This document shows positions 44,154-54,434 of a stretch of DNA of 64,000 nucleotides, piece after piece. The notes beneath the pieces are model-generated. The model was not told the origin of the DNA. It did no database searches and saw only the letters and a program-made list of their open reading frames with translations. Source of the stretch: Antrihabitans cavernicola (GTDB lineage Bacteria > Actinomycetota > Actinomycetes > Mycobacteriales > Mycobacteriaceae). Made by a program: the position numbers and the translations under genes. Every line of letters starts with the position of its first letter. Within the stretch, counting starts at the first letter, position 1. The stretch spans positions 372,001 through 436,000 of the forward strand of contig NZ_VLNY01000003.1 of assembly GCF_008297975.1 (NCBI RefSeq), read 5' to 3'.

Positions 44154-44454
44154 GCACTCCCTTGTCGCGATCGTCCAATTTACCCAATACAGCGTACGCG
44201 AAAGAATTCGACTGGAACCGAATTGCGTCCGCGCACGTCAAAGCTGACAAGAGGGACAAGTGGGACCGAACGGAAGGCGATCACCGTGGAGCGCTACAGC
44301 GAATGCCACGCAGCATGGCGGCGCGGGATGACATCGTGGTCGCGTTCGCGTCCTGCGATCAGAGGAGGTTGCCGTACTGCGCCAGGCTCCGAGCACGGCA
44401 ACAACACACCGCGTGCACGGCCGAACGACGGAGGCGACGAACTGCCGTGAGCGC
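44154..44454. other. Gap between pgl and the SNF2 helicase gene
   Basis: 301 bases with no supported gene. Both neighbours are on the minus strand, so this holds the helicase promoter and the end of the pentose-phosphate transcription unit. Overlapping ORFs here are all short shadows with no ribosome site. I see no clear terminator, palindrome or riboswitch. Confidence 0.4.
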
Positions 44455-45195
44455 TCAGTCGAGTTTGCTCGCGGCGGCCTCGTCGAGCAGCCATACGGTG
44501 GCGTCGGTGCCATGCGCTCCAGCGGAGGGCACGTCGTCCGGATCGGCTCCGCCGACCGCTGCGGCGACGGCGTCGGCCTTCTCGGCGCCGGACACCACCA
44601 GCCACACCTGCTTGGCGGCCTGCACCGCGGGCAGCGTGAGGGTCACTCGAACCGGCGGCGGTTTCGGTGAATCCTGCACCGCAACAACGAAATCCTGCTT
44701 CTCGCGTACCGCGTCCGTGTGCGGGAACAACGAGTTCATGTGGCCTTCACCGCCCATCCCGAGCAGGTGAATATCGAACGCGGGAACGCCGGTGCCGCCG
44801 GCGTTTGCGGCAAGGGTCGCTGCGTATGCGGTTGCTGCGGCATTCGGATCGTTGCCGAACTCGCCGTCCGACGCCGCCATCGGAAACACCCGGGTCGGAT
44901 CGACCGCGACGTGATCGAGCAGGGCGTCTCGGGCCTGCAGCTCGTTGCGTTCGGAATCGTCGGCGGGCACGAATCGCTCGTCACCCCAGTAGATGTCGAG
45001 CTTCGACCAGTCGATGTCACCGGATTCGCTGCGCAGCTTCTTCAGCAAACCGATGCCGGTGCCGCCACCCGTCAGCACTACCGATGCCGTCCCGCGAGCC
45101 GACTGCGCAGCAACGACGGTGTCGACGAATCTCGTTGCCGCGGCGGCGATCAGGGCTTCGGTATCCGAGTAGCGCTCGATAACGGTGTCACTCAT
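44455..45195 (-). CDS. pgl: 6-phosphogluconolactonase
   Basis: Hydrolyses 6-phosphogluconolactone, the second oxidative pentose-phosphate step. The 246-residue protein of the DevB/SOL type has [16 protein letters not shown] near residue 40, [15 protein letters not shown] near 69, and [15 protein letters not shown] near 142, the active-site loop with catalytic His. ATG at 45195; a longer reading to 45270 runs into opcA and is rejected. Its start overlaps the end of opcA by 8 bp. Confidence 0.95.
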   Translation of the reverse strand: MSDTVIERYSDTEALIAAAATRFVDTVVAAQSARGTASVVLTGGGTGIGLLKKLRSESGDIDWSKLDIYWGDERFVPADDSERNELQARDALLDHVAVDPTRVFPMAASDGEFGNDPNAAATAYAATLAANAGGTGVPAFDIHLLGMGGEGHMNSLFPHTDAVREKQDFVVAVQDSPKPPPVRVTLTLPAVQAAKQVWLVVSGAEKADAVAAAVGGADPDDVPSAGAHGTDATVWLLDEAAASKLD

Positions 45196-46096
45196 AGCTG
45201 ACCAACTCCAGACCTTCGAGTGCGGATTCGTAAATTTCGTCGGGGTCGAGACGGCGCAGATCCTCGGCAAGACATTCGCTGGTCGACCTGCGGGGCAGTG
45301 CGAGTAATTTGTCCGGCTGTCCGGTTCGGCTCAGCGTCGCCGTACGTCCGGTTTGCGGCCGGGTCAATGTGACCGTCGACTTCGCGCGATGCAGCTCGAC
45401 AGCAAGGTCGCCGACCGATCGCTGCACGGGGCACTGCAACCGAATCGCCAGCCAGCCGGCCATCACGTCGAGCGCCGGTTCGTCTTTCAACCCGGAGACA
45501 ACCACCTTTTCCACGGGCTCGAACGGCGGTTCGTCGAGCGCGGAGGTGAGCAATGCTCGCCAGTAGGTGACCCGCGCCCACGAGAGATCGGTATCCCCGC
45601 TCGTGTAGCTGGCGCCGCGCGCCTTGATGGTTGCCATCGGATCATCGGTGAAGGTGGCGTCGGTGATGCGGCGAACAGCGAGCCGACCCACCGGGTCCTC
45701 GGCGGGATCGGCAGGCGCACCACGGGGCCACCACACGACGACCGGCGTATCCGGCAGCAAAAACGGTGTGACGACGCTGCTTTCGTGCTCGGACAGTTCG
45801 CCGAACAGCCGAAGAACCAGCACCTCCGACGCCCCCGCGTCGCCGCCGATCCGGATCTGCGCATCCAACTTGGTGTCCGCGGAACGGTCGGCGCGAGCGA
45901 GGACGATCACCCGGCACGGATGTTCCTTGCTCGCCTCGTTGGCGGCTTCGATTGCCGCTTCGGTGTCCTCGTCGTCGAGCGCGCACACCACCAGGGTGAG
46001 TACGCGCCCCTGCGTGACGGCGCCGCTGCTCTCGAGGACCTCCACCAACTTCTTGTTGATCGCGACCGTGGTGGTGGCCGGAATGTCGACAATCAT
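45188..46096 (-). CDS. opcA: OpcA, glucose-6-phosphate dehydrogenase assembly protein
   Basis: A 302-residue cytosolic protein needed for assembly or activity of glucose-6-phosphate dehydrogenase in cyanobacteria and actinobacteria (family knowledge). The block [14 protein letters not shown] near residue 126 and [14 protein letters not shown] near 170 are typical. It follows zwf on the minus strand and overlaps pgl. A 57-bp gap separates it from zwf and contains a 15-bp tandem repeat. Confidence 0.94.
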   Translation of the reverse strand: MIVDIPATTTVAINKKLVEVLESSGAVTQGRVLTLVVCALDDEDTEAAIEAANEASKEHPCRVIVLARADRSADTKLDAQIRIGGDAGASEVLVLRLFGELSEHESSVVTPFLLPDTPVVVWWPRGAPADPAEDPVGRLAVRRITDATFTDDPMATIKARGASYTSGDTDLSWARVTYWRALLTSALDEPPFEPVEKVVVSGLKDEPALDVMAGWLAIRLQCPVQRSVGDLAVELHRAKSTVTLTRPQTGRTATLSRTGQPDKLLALPRRSTSECLAEDLRRLDPDEIYESALEGLELVSYE

Positions 46097-46127
46097 CGCG
46101 TCCTGCCCTTCAATGGTCGGACCTCAC

Positions 46128-46157
46128 GGACAGCCTCTTCATGGACAGCCTTTTCAT
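46128..46157. repeat. 15-bp tandem repeat at the zwf-opcA junction
   Basis: GGACAGCCTCTTCAT (46128-46142) is followed directly by GGACAGCCTTTTCAT (46143-46157), one mismatch. The second copy extends into the zwf stop codon region (stop at 46154-46156), so the duplication may have moved the gene end or the opcA leader. Confidence 0.65.
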
Positions 46158-47704
46158 GGACGCCGCCATTGGCGGCCGGTGCGTTCCATCATCGCGTCGG
46201 CGGACGCCGGACCCCAACCGCCGGACTCGTACGATTCCGGCGCTCCCGACTTGGCCCAGTGGTCGAGCACGGGATCGAGTATCTCCCAGGACAATTCGAC
46301 TTCCTCGTTGACCGGGAACAGCGACGGTTCACCGAGCAGCACATCCAGTATCAGGCGTTCGTAGGCTTCTGGGGACGACTCGGTGAACGCCGAGCCGTAG
46401 CTGAAGTCCATGTTCACGTCGCGGACCTCCATGCTCGAGCCCGGCACCTTGGAACCGAACCGCATGGTGACACCCTCGTCCGGCTGCACGCGAACGACGA
46501 AGGCGTTCTGGCCGAGTTCTTCGGTCATCGTGGAATCGAATGGCAGATGTGGAGCTCGCTTCAGCACGACAGCGATTTCGGTGACCCTACGGCCCAACCG
46601 TTTACCGGTTCGCAGGTAGAACGGCACGCCCGCCCAGCGCCGGGTGTCGACCGCAAGCGTGATCGCCGCGAACGTCTCGGTCTTGGAGTCCTTCGAGAAG
46701 CCTTCCTCGTCCAGCAGCCCGACGACCTGTTCGCCGCCCTGCCACCCTGCGGCGTACTGACCGCGCGAGGTGGTCTCGTCCAAGGGCTCCACCAACTTGA
46801 CGGCCGAGAGCACCTTCACTTTTTCCGCCTGCAGCTCTTTCGGATGGAAGTTGATCGGTTCTTCCATCGCGGTGAATGCGAGGAGTTGCAGCAGGTGGTT
46901 CTGGATCACATCGCGTGCGGCACCGATGCCATCGTAGTAGCCGCCGCGACCGCCGAGGCCGATATCCTCGGCCATCGTGATCTGCACATGATCGACGTAG
47001 TTGGCGTTCCAGATCGGCTCGAACAACTGGTTTGCAAAGCGCAGCGCCAAGATGTTCTGGACCGTCTCCTTGCCTAGGTAGTGGTCGATGCGGAACACCG
47101 ACTTCTCCGGAAAGGTCTTGTTGACAAGCGAATTGAGTTCTTTCGCGCTCGCCAGGTCGTGTCCGAAGGGCTTCTCGATCACCACCCGACGCCACTGACC
47201 GTCCTCCGGCTCCGCCAGCCCCGCCTTCGAGAGCTGACCGAGTACCACCGGGAAGGAGTCGGGTGGAATTGCAAGGTAGAACGCGTGATTGCCGCCGGTT
47301 CCGCGTTCGCCGTCGAGCTTGTGCAAGGTGTCGGCCAAGGTGGCGAACGCCTTGTCGTCGTCGAACGTGCCTTGGACGAAGCGCACACCTTCGGCAAGCC
47401 GATCCCACACCTCTTGCCGAAACGGGGTGCGCGCATGGTCTTTCACCGCGTCGAGCACGATCTTCGCGAAGTCCTCGTGCTCCCAGTCGCGGCGTGCGAA
47501 CCCCACGAGGGCGAACCCGGGCGGGAGCAGGCCGCGATTGGCGAGGTCGTACACCGCGGGCATCACCTTTTTGCGCGCGAGATCGCCGGTGACGCCGAAG
47601 ATCACGAGGCTGCACGGGCCTGCGATGTGGGGGACCCGCTTGTCGCGTTCGTCGCGAAGCGGGTTCACCCAATCGGCGGTGCTGGTGGTGGTCGATTCGG
47701 CCAC
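46154..47704 (-). CDS. zwf: Glucose-6-phosphate dehydrogenase
   Basis: Oxidises glucose 6-phosphate to 6-phosphogluconolactone, the NADPH-forming entry to the pentose-phosphate pathway. The 516-residue protein has the coenzyme-binding VIFGVTGDLARKKVMPA near residue 33-49 and the catalytic RIDHYLGKETVQN near 203. GTG at 47704 is chosen because it lies 4 nt after the tal stop and gives an N-terminus like mycobacterial Zwf2; the longer reading to 47752 extends into tal. Order tkt-tal-zwf-opcA-pgl is the conserved actinobacterial cluster. Confidence 0.96.
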   Translation of the reverse strand: MAESTTTSTADWVNPLRDERDKRVPHIAGPCSLVIFGVTGDLARKKVMPAVYDLANRGLLPPGFALVGFARRDWEHEDFAKIVLDAVKDHARTPFRQEVWDRLAEGVRFVQGTFDDDKAFATLADTLHKLDGERGTGGNHAFYLAIPPDSFPVVLGQLSKAGLAEPEDGQWRRVVIEKPFGHDLASAKELNSLVNKTFPEKSVFRIDHYLGKETVQNILALRFANQLFEPIWNANYVDHVQITMAEDIGLGGRGGYYDGIGAARDVIQNHLLQLLAFTAMEEPINFHPKELQAEKVKVLSAVKLVEPLDETTSRGQYAAGWQGGEQVVGLLDEEGFSKDSKTETFAAITLAVDTRRWAGVPFYLRTGKRLGRRVTEIAVVLKRAPHLPFDSTMTEELGQNAFVVRVQPDEGVTMRFGSKVPGSSMEVRDVNMDFSYGSAFTESSPEAYERLILDVLLGEPSLFPVNEEVELSWEILDPVLDHWAKSGAPESYESGGWGPASADAMMERTGRQWRRP

Positions 47705-47708
47705 CGGG

Positions 47709-48833
47709 TCAGCCCTTCTGCTGTGCTGCCTGCAACTGCTCGGTCGTGGCATCGAGAAGTTCCTGCCACGATTTGGTGAACTTCTCGACTCCCTCTGTCT
47801 CGAGGGTCACGAAGACGCCCGGCAGATCGATGCCCGCCGCCGTCAGATCGTCGAACACCTTCTTCGACTCCGCAGTCCGACCGGTGACCGTGTCACCGGT
47901 GACGGTTCCGTGATCGGCGACAGCCTCGAGCGTCTTCTCCGGCATCGTGTTCACAGTGTTGGGCGCGACCAGCTCGGTGACGTAGAGCGTGTCCGAGTAG
48001 TCGGGGTTCTTGACACCCGTCGACGCCCACAGCGGCCGCTGCACGTTGGCACCCGCTGCTGCGAGATCGGGGAAGCGGCTGCCGGTCTCGAAAACCTCCT
48101 GGTAGGCGTCGTACGCCAAGCGAGCGTTCGCGACGCCGGCCTTGCCGCGAAGCGCGAGCGCCTCGTCGGTTCCGATCTTGTCCAGCTGCGCATCGATCTC
48201 GGTGTCCACGCGGGAGACGAAGAACGATGCCACCGAATAGATCTTCGACAGGTCGTGACCAGCGGCTTTGGCGGCCTCCAACCCGTCGAGGTAGGCGCCC
48301 ATCACGGCCTGGTGGCGCTCGACCGAGAAGATCAGCGTCACGTTGACGCTGATGCCTTCGCCGATGGCCTTGGCAATAGCGGGAATGCCTGCCTGCGTTG
48401 CGGGAATCTTGATCAGCACGTTCGGCCGGTCGACGATCTTCCAGAGCTCGATGGCCTGGGCGATGGTCTTGTCGGTCTCGTTCGCGAGGAACGGATCGAC
48501 CTCGATCGACACGCGGCCGTCGGCGCCGCCGCTCGCCTCGAACACCGGCGCGAAGATGTCGCACGCGTTGCGCACGTCGTCGGTGGTGACAGTGCGGATG
48601 GTCGCCTCGACATCGGCACCGCGAGCGGCGAGTTCGTTCACCTGCTCGTCGTAGGCTTCGCCTTTCGACAGGGCAGCCTGGAAGATCGACGGGTTGGTGG
48701 TGACGCCCACGATCGAGCGAGTGGCGATCAGGTCCGCAAGGTTGCCGGACTTGATTCGCTCACGGGACAGATCGTCGAGCCACACCGAGACGCCGGCCTC
48801 GGACAGCGCGGCCAGATTCGCATTCTGAGTCAT
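47709..48833 (-). CDS. tal: Transaldolase
   Basis: Transfers a dihydroxyacetone unit between sugar phosphates in the non-oxidative pentose-phosphate branch. The 374-residue protein is of the longer actinobacterial type: [15 protein letters not shown] near residue 16, [13 protein letters not shown] near 43, and the Schiff-base Lys in [15 protein letters not shown] near 137-151. ATG at 48833, 3 nt after tkt. It is coupled with tkt upstream and zwf downstream. Confidence 0.96.
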   Translation of the reverse strand: MTQNANLAALSEAGVSVWLDDLSRERIKSGNLADLIATRSIVGVTTNPSIFQAALSKGEAYDEQVNELAARGADVEATIRTVTTDDVRNACDIFAPVFEASGGADGRVSIEVDPFLANETDKTIAQAIELWKIVDRPNVLIKIPATQAGIPAIAKAIGEGISVNVTLIFSVERHQAVMGAYLDGLEAAKAAGHDLSKIYSVASFFVSRVDTEIDAQLDKIGTDEALALRGKAGVANARLAYDAYQEVFETGSRFPDLAAAGANVQRPLWASTGVKNPDYSDTLYVTELVAPNTVNTMPEKTLEAVADHGTVTGDTVTGRTAESKKVFDDLTAAGIDLPGVFVTLETEGVEKFTKSWQELLDATTEQLQAAQQKG

Positions 48834-48836
48834 GGG

Positions 48837-50936
48837 TTATCCCTTCACATTGGTGATGGAGCGTTGCGCGGCAGCAACGACTGCTTCGGGCGTGAAACCG
48901 AACTCGCGGAACAGTGTGTTGGCATCCGCCGACGCACCGTAATGCTCGAGCGACACGATCTCGCCATATCCGCCGACAAGGCGGTACCACGGCATCGCGA
49001 TGCCCGCTTCCACGGACACGCGGGCCTTCACCGTCGGTGGCAGCACCTGATCGCGATAGTTCTGATCCTGGCTGTCGAACCACTCGACACACGGCATGGA
49101 CACCACTCGGGTACCGATGCCCTGAGCTTCCAGTGCGGTCCGAGCTTCGACGGCCAGTTGTAGTTCCGAGCCGGTGCCGATGATGATGACATCGGGTGCG
49201 GGAGTGGAGGATTCGGCCAGGATGTAGCCACCCTTGGCCACGCCCTCGGCGTTGGTGCCCTCCAGGATCGGTACACCCTGGCGAGTCAATGCCAGACCCA
49301 CCGGACCGCTGCTGCTCGACCGCGCGATGACCGTCTTCCATGCGAACGCCGTCTCGTTGGCATCGCCGGGCCGAACCACGCTGAGGTTCGGAATGGCGCG
49401 CAGCGCGGCGAGATGCTCCACCGGCTGGTGCGTCGGGCCGTCTTCGCCGAGTCCGATCGAATCGTGCGTCCAGACGTAGATGGGATCGATGTCCATCAGC
49501 GACGCGAGCCGTACTGCCGGACGCATGTAGTCGCTGAACTGCATGAAGGTTCCGCCGTACGCACGAGTCGGCCCGTGCAGCACGATGCCGCTGAGGATCG
49601 CGCCCATCGCATGCTCGCGAATTCCGAAGTGCAGGGTGCGGCCGTACGGCGTCGCGTTCCAATCCTTGGTCGCGATGGACGTCGGACCAAAGGAGTCGGC
49701 GCCCTTGATCGTGGTGTTGTTGCTGCCCGCGAGGTCGGCGGAGCCGCCCCAGAGCTCGGGAAGCACCGGGCCGAGCGCGCTCAGCACGTCACCGGACGCC
49801 GCGCGGGTCGCGATGCCCTTGCTGCCCGGTTCCCACGTCGGCAATACGTCGGCCCAACCGTCGGGCAGTTCGTCGGCGGTCAACCGGTCGAGCAGCTTCT
49901 TCCGCTCGCCGTCGCGTGCCGCCCACGCCTCGAAACCCTTGTCCCACTCCGCGTGTGCCGCGCGACCGCGGGCCTGCAGTTCGCGAGTGTGCGCGATGAC
50001 GTCGTCGCTGACCTCGAAGGACTTCTCGGGATCGAACCCGAGCACCTTCTTGACGGCGGCAACCTCGTCGGCGCCCAGCGCCGAGCCGTGCACGTCACCC
50101 GAGTTCATCTTGGTGGGCGCAGGGAAGCCGATGATGGTGCGCAAGACGATGATCGACGGCTTGTCGGTCACCGCTTTGGCAGCGGCGATCGCCTCTTCGA
50201 TCCCGACGACGTTCTCGCCGCCCTCGACAACCTGGACATGCCAGCCGTATGCCTCGTAGCGCTTGGCGGTGTCCTCGGACAACGCGATGGTGGTGTCGTG
50301 CTCGATCGAGATCTTGTTGTCGTCGTAGAAGAGGATCAGATTGCCGAGCTCCTGTGTGCCCGCCAACGACGACGCTTCCGATGTGATGCCCTCTTCGATG
50401 TCACCGTCGGATGCGATCACGTAGATGAAGTGATCGAACGGGCTGGTGCCTTCGGCGGCGTCCGGATCGAACAGGCCGCGCTCGCGCCGAGACGCCATCG
50501 CCATGCCTACCGCCGATGCGAGGCCCTGACCCAGCGGGCCGGTGGTGATCTCGACAGCCTTGGTATGACGGAACTCCGGGTGGCCGGGAGTCTTGGAATC
50601 CCACGTGCGCAGGGCCTCGATGTCGGCCAGTTCCAAGCCGAAGCCGCCGAGGTAGAGCTGCAGGTACAGCGTCAGGCTGGAGTGGCCGCAAGACAGCACG
50701 AAGCGGTCGCGGCCGAGCCAGGTCGGATCGTCGGGGTCGTGGCGCATCTGGCGCTGAAAGAGCGTGTAGGCCAACGGTGCAAGGCTCATCGCGGTGCCAG
50801 GGTGGCCGTTGCCGACTTTCTGCACCGCGTCTGCGGCGAGAACTCGGACTGTGTCGACGGCCCTGGTGTCCAGGTCAGTCCAATCCGAAGGATGGTGTGC
50901 CTCGGTGAGAACTTGGATGTCGTCTGTGATCGACAC
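48837..50936 (-). CDS. tkt: Transketolase
   Basis: Thiamine-diphosphate enzyme that moves two-carbon units between sugar phosphates. The 699-residue protein has KVGNGHPGTAMSLAP near residue 36, the ThDP motif SDGDIEEG near 174-181 with the downstream NN-type end YDDNK, and the acceptor-side GEDGPTHQPVEHLAALR near 493. GTG start with AGGAGA 8 nt before. First gene of the pentose-phosphate operon and divergent from ctaB. Confidence 0.97.
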   Translation of the reverse strand: MSITDDIQVLTEAHHPSDWTDLDTRAVDTVRVLAADAVQKVGNGHPGTAMSLAPLAYTLFQRQMRHDPDDPTWLGRDRFVLSCGHSSLTLYLQLYLGGFGLELADIEALRTWDSKTPGHPEFRHTKAVEITTGPLGQGLASAVGMAMASRRERGLFDPDAAEGTSPFDHFIYVIASDGDIEEGITSEASSLAGTQELGNLILFYDDNKISIEHDTTIALSEDTAKRYEAYGWHVQVVEGGENVVGIEEAIAAAKAVTDKPSIIVLRTIIGFPAPTKMNSGDVHGSALGADEVAAVKKVLGFDPEKSFEVSDDVIAHTRELQARGRAAHAEWDKGFEAWAARDGERKKLLDRLTADELPDGWADVLPTWEPGSKGIATRAASGDVLSALGPVLPELWGGSADLAGSNNTTIKGADSFGPTSIATKDWNATPYGRTLHFGIREHAMGAILSGIVLHGPTRAYGGTFMQFSDYMRPAVRLASLMDIDPIYVWTHDSIGLGEDGPTHQPVEHLAALRAIPNLSVVRPGDANETAFAWKTVIARSSSSGPVGLALTRQGVPILEGTNAEGVAKGGYILAESSTPAPDVIIIGTGSELQLAVEARTALEAQGIGTRVVSMPCVEWFDSQDQNYRDQVLPPTVKARVSVEAGIAMPWYRLVGGYGEIVSLEHYGASADANTLFREFGFTPEAVVAAAQRSITNVKG

Positions 50937-51209
50937 GAGCAGAAGTCTCCTGACCTTGAATGTGGCTGATTGCGGGATGTCCGGTGCTGGGAATTCTGGG
51001 TCCGGTTACCACCCTAGTTCCGTGTCGACCCTAATGTCGCTCCAATCACGGATCGGTGCGGGCTCGCGTGCGGCCCCCTGATGGGGGTTCACCGATATGG
51101 CGGTCGGACCGGCGTCTACCATCGTGCGTAGTAGCTGCACCGTGCCTCGAGCCGTCGGCTGCTTCGAAGGCCGAATTCGGCATGTGTGCGGGTGGTGCGA
51201 GGAGAGATT
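50937..51209. promoter_or_regulatory. Divergent promoter region tkt/ctaB
   Basis: A 273-bp gap feeding two operons outward. It holds a perfect 12-bp palindrome GCCGAATTCGGC (51170-51181), 29 bp before the ctaB start, in a good place for an operator of ctaB. I cannot assign -10/-35 boxes with confidence. Confidence 0.45.
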
Positions 51210-52190
51210 GTGCGGATAGGGCAACAGTCCGGTGGCCATGGCCTCGGCAGCCCCGTACCGAAATCCGGCGACGAAGTCGTCGAGACGTCGCGTAACCCGC
51301 TGATCGCCCGCCCGCTGGCATACCTTGCGTTGACCAAGCCGCGTGTAATCGAGCTCCTCCTCGTCGCGACGATTCCGGCCATGCTCCTTGCCCACCGTGG
51401 CAGCGTGGACATCGGCCTGATTCTGAGCACCCTTTTCGGTGGCTGGATGGGCGCTGCCAGCGCGAACACGCTGAACTGCGTTGCCGACGCCGATATCGAC
51501 AAGGTGATGAAGCGCACCGCTCGCCGTCCGCTGGCCCGCGAAGCCGTTCCGCGTCTGAACGCTCTGATCTTCGGTGTCGTCCTCGGCTTGGGCTCGTTCG
51601 CCTGGCTCTGGTGGCGGGCGAACCTGCTCAGCGGCCTGCTGGTCGTTGCGACCATCCTCTTCTACGTCTTCGTCTACACCCTCGGTTTGAAGCGCCGCAC
51701 CTCGCAGAACGTCGTCTGGGGCGGCGCGGCCGGGTGCATGCCGGTCCTCGTCGGTTGGTCCGCGGTGACCGGGAACATCGGATGGCAGGCGATCGTCATG
51801 TTCGCCGTCATCTTCTTCTGGACTCCGCCACACACCTGGGCGCTCGCCATGCGTTACAAGGAAGACTACAAAGCGGCCGGCGTGCCGATGCTGCCCGTCG
51901 TCGCCACCGAGCAGGTGGTCACCAAGCAGATCGTCATCTACACCTGGCTGACCGTGCTGGCCACGCTGGCGCTGGTCCCGGCCACCGGGGCGATCTACGG
52001 CGCCGTGGCGCTCGTCGCGGGCGCCTGGTTCCTCCTGATGGCGCACCAGCTGTATGCCGGTGTGCGGCGTGGCGAGTCGGTCAAACCGCTCAAACTGTTC
52101 CTGCAGTCGAACAACTATCTGGCTGTGGTGTTCTGCGGTCTGGCAGTGGATTCCGTGCTCGGCTGGTCGACCGTCGGACACCTTTTCTGA
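51210..52190 (+). CDS. ctaB: Protoheme IX farnesyltransferase (heme O synthase)
   Basis: Membrane prenyltransferase that adds farnesyl to heme b to give heme O for aa3 oxidase. The 326-residue protein has about eight membrane helices and both Asp-rich loops: [23 protein letters not shown] around residue 91-113 and [14 protein letters not shown] near 221. GTG at 51210 has GGAGA 5 nt upstream; GTG or ATG options from 51186 are less supported. ctaA, which continues the pathway, is 4 kb downstream on the other strand. Confidence 0.95.
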   Translation: MRIGQQSGGHGLGSPVPKSGDEVVETSRNPLIARPLAYLALTKPRVIELLLVATIPAMLLAHRGSVDIGLILSTLFGGWMGAASANTLNCVADADIDKVMKRTARRPLAREAVPRLNALIFGVVLGLGSFAWLWWRANLLSGLLVVATILFYVFVYTLGLKRRTSQNVVWGGAAGCMPVLVGWSAVTGNIGWQAIVMFAVIFFWTPPHTWALAMRYKEDYKAAGVPMLPVVATEQVVTKQIVIYTWLTVLATLALVPATGAIYGAVALVAGAWFLLMAHQLYAGVRRGESVKPLKLFLQSNNYLAVVFCGLAVDSVLGWSTVGHLF

Positions 52191-52244
52191 CGTCTGTCGC
52201 GTTTGTTCAATAGCGAGTGATCGGCACGCAATAGCGTGATCTGC

Positions 52245-52814
52245 ATGACCTTCCAAGCTCAGATCGCAGACAGCGCAACCGAAGCCGCCCGGATCGCTGC
52301 AGGCATCACGGATGCGCAGCTCGCAGGCACTTCGACGCCCTGTCCCGAGTTCGACACTCGCACCCTCGTCAATCACTGGGTCGCCTACGCCGGTACCGGC
52401 ATGGAACTGCGAGCGCTCCGGCAGCCGTACCCCGACGATCTTGCCGACCGTGACTTCACTGCCGACCCGCAGTGGGCCACCGCGTTCGCCGCACAACTGG
52501 ACAAGGCAGTCGCCGCGTGGAACGAGCCCGCGGCATGGGACGGCGAGATAGACATGGGCGGTCAGGCAATGGCGGCCGGCGACATCGCCAAGATGCTGTT
52601 CATGGAGCTGCTGCTACACGGCTGGGACGTTGCCGAAGCCACCGGCCAGACGTTTCGAGCCGATTCGGCATCGGGCGCGCTGTTACTCGACATCGTCACC
52701 GAACAGGCCGAGGTGTATCGCCAGTACGACGGGTTCGGCGAACCGACCGCAGTCCCGGCCGATGCGTCCGACTTCGAACGAGCGGTAGCGCTGTCGGGGC
52801 GCGATCTGAACTGA
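52245..52814 (+). CDS. DinB-like / TIGR03086-type metal-binding protein
   Basis: A 189-residue four-helix protein of the mycothiol-dependent maleylpyruvate isomerase/DinB superfamily. It has the family features NHWVAYAGTG near residue 43 and the later LLLHGWDVAEATGQ near 125, whose His residues can bind a metal. The substrate is unknown. ATG at 52245 is preferred over GTG 52236. It converges on an MFS gene with a 30-bp gap. Mycothiol is the main thiol in this group, so a thiol-transfer role is conceivable but unproven. Confidence 0.82.
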   Translation: MTFQAQIADSATEAARIAAGITDAQLAGTSTPCPEFDTRTLVNHWVAYAGTGMELRALRQPYPDDLADRDFTADPQWATAFAAQLDKAVAAWNEPAAWDGEIDMGGQAMAAGDIAKMLFMELLLHGWDVAEATGQTFRADSASGALLLDIVTEQAEVYRQYDGFGEPTAVPADASDFERAVALSGRDLN

Positions 52815-52844
52815 TCGGCCACGTCCTGAGTTCGGGCGTCGCGT

Positions 52845-54341
52845 CTACTGTGTCGCCACCAGCGGTAACTTTCCCGAACGGAAGATGCAGGCGGTGAGTA
52901 GTGCGCCACCGAGGAAAACTGCGGCACCAGCCCAGAAAACTGTGTGGTAGCTCGACAGGGCGGCGAGGGTCTGTGCTTGCACCGCATTGCGATTCGGGTT
53001 GTCGGCGAGATAGTGGTCGACCGCGCTGACGCTGACCGACGTGAATACCGCCAGGCCTATCGAGCCGCCGACCTGCTGCATCGTGTTCACCAACGCTGAG
53101 GCAACTCCCGAGTCGGCACTGTCGACATCGAACGTTGCGACGTTCTGTGCCGATCCGAAAACGAGGCCTGTACCGAATCCCGACAAGAGGATGGACGGCA
53201 ATACGCCGGCCGAGTAGGTCGAGTCCAGACCGATACGCGTCAAGAGGACCAGCGCTGCTGCCGCAAAGATGCATCCGACGGGGATGACGGGTCGCGGTCC
53301 GAACCGGGGCAGAAGGACCGATCCCGATATGCCTGCGCCGACGATCAACGCGAATGCGAAGGGGAGGAACGCAACCCCGGCATGTAGTGCGGACCAACCC
53401 AAGGTCTGCTGAAGGTAGTACGAGAGGTAGAGAAAGACCGCGAACGCCCCGACGCCGACGATTGCAATCGCCAGGTACGCCGCCCCGCGGGTGCGGTCCA
53501 GGATGATCGACAACGGCAGAAGTGGATGTGTCGTAGTCCTCTCTCGCTGGACGAATCCGGCGATCAGAATTGCGCCGACGATCAGAGGAAGCATCGTTCG
53601 TAGATCGCTCCAGCCGTGCGTGGCTGAGTTCGTGAACCCGAACACGATGCCGAAAAGTCCTGCAGCGATCGCGAAGGCACCCGGCATGTCGAGTGTGCGC
53701 ACGTTGTCGTCCGACTCATCGTCGCGAACTACGACAACGGCGCCAAGCGCGGCGACGCAGGCGATCGCGATGTTGACATAGAGACACCAGCGCCAGGACA
53801 GGGCGTCGACGAGCAGGCCGCCGGCGGTGAGACCTATTGCGCCGCCCATACCGGACACGGCTCCGAAAACGGCGAACGCACGGCCGCGTTCGGACGCATT
53901 CTGGGAGAACGTGACCGATACGAGGGACAGCGCAGCCGGGGCAAGTGCCGCTGCGAATACTCCTTGTGCAATGCGCGCACCCAAAAGCACCTCGAACGTT
54001 CCCGAAGCGCCGCCGACTGCAGAGGAGGCGGCGAAGCCGATGAGGCCGATGAGAAACAGGCGCTTGCGGCCGAATCGATCACTGAGGCGGCCTCCGAAAA
54101 GCAACAGACTCCCGTACGCCAGCGCGTACCCGGTGACCAGCCATTCGCGACTGTCGGAGCTGAAACCCAGGTCTTGCTGTGCGCTCGGAAGTGCGATGTT
54201 GATGATCGTGCCGTCGAGGACATCCATCAGTTGGGCGAGGCTGAGGACTGCCAGTGCCAACCACCGCTGGTAGCCCGGCGATCGCATGTTGACGGTGTCG
54301 GTTGCCCGAGCTGTGTCGGGGCCGCGCAATTCGGCGTTCAT
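52845..54341 (-). CDS. MFS drug/H+ antiporter, DHA2 type
   Basis: A 498-residue membrane transporter with 14 predicted helices, as for the DHA2 (EmrB/QacA) group. Motif C and A features are present: LDGTIINIALPSAQQDLGF near residue 43 (motif D1-like) and GGRLSDRFGRKRLFLIGL near 82-99 (motif A). It likely exports toxic organic compounds by proton antiport. Divergent from a TetR gene across a 93-bp gap that carries a 15-bp palindrome. That arrangement is typical of a repressor-controlled efflux pump. Confidence 0.93.
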   Translation of the reverse strand: MNAELRGPDTARATDTVNMRSPGYQRWLALAVLSLAQLMDVLDGTIINIALPSAQQDLGFSSDSREWLVTGYALAYGSLLLFGGRLSDRFGRKRLFLIGLIGFAASSAVGGASGTFEVLLGARIAQGVFAAALAPAALSLVSVTFSQNASERGRAFAVFGAVSGMGGAIGLTAGGLLVDALSWRWCLYVNIAIACVAALGAVVVVRDDESDDNVRTLDMPGAFAIAAGLFGIVFGFTNSATHGWSDLRTMLPLIVGAILIAGFVQRERTTTHPLLPLSIILDRTRGAAYLAIAIVGVGAFAVFLYLSYYLQQTLGWSALHAGVAFLPFAFALIVGAGISGSVLLPRFGPRPVIPVGCIFAAAALVLLTRIGLDSTYSAGVLPSILLSGFGTGLVFGSAQNVATFDVDSADSGVASALVNTMQQVGGSIGLAVFTSVSVSAVDHYLADNPNRNAVQAQTLAALSSYHTVFWAGAAVFLGGALLTACIFRSGKLPLVATQ

Positions 54342-54389
54342 CGCATCGATCCGTTCCGACTCGATCCGCGTCGGATCGAGCCGCTCGTT

Positions 54390-54404
54390 TTACACTCAGT
54401 GTAA
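54390..54404. promoter_or_regulatory. 15-bp palindromic operator for the MFS/TetR pair
   Basis: TTACACT-C-AGTGTAA is a perfect inverted repeat in the divergent gap, 49 bp from the MFS start and 31 bp from the TetR start. It is AT-rich compared with the genome, as expected for a promoter. The likely binder is the TetR regulator next door. Confidence 0.75.
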
Positions 54405-54434
54405 TTATTCACCACGGTAGGCGAAGAAGGCACA

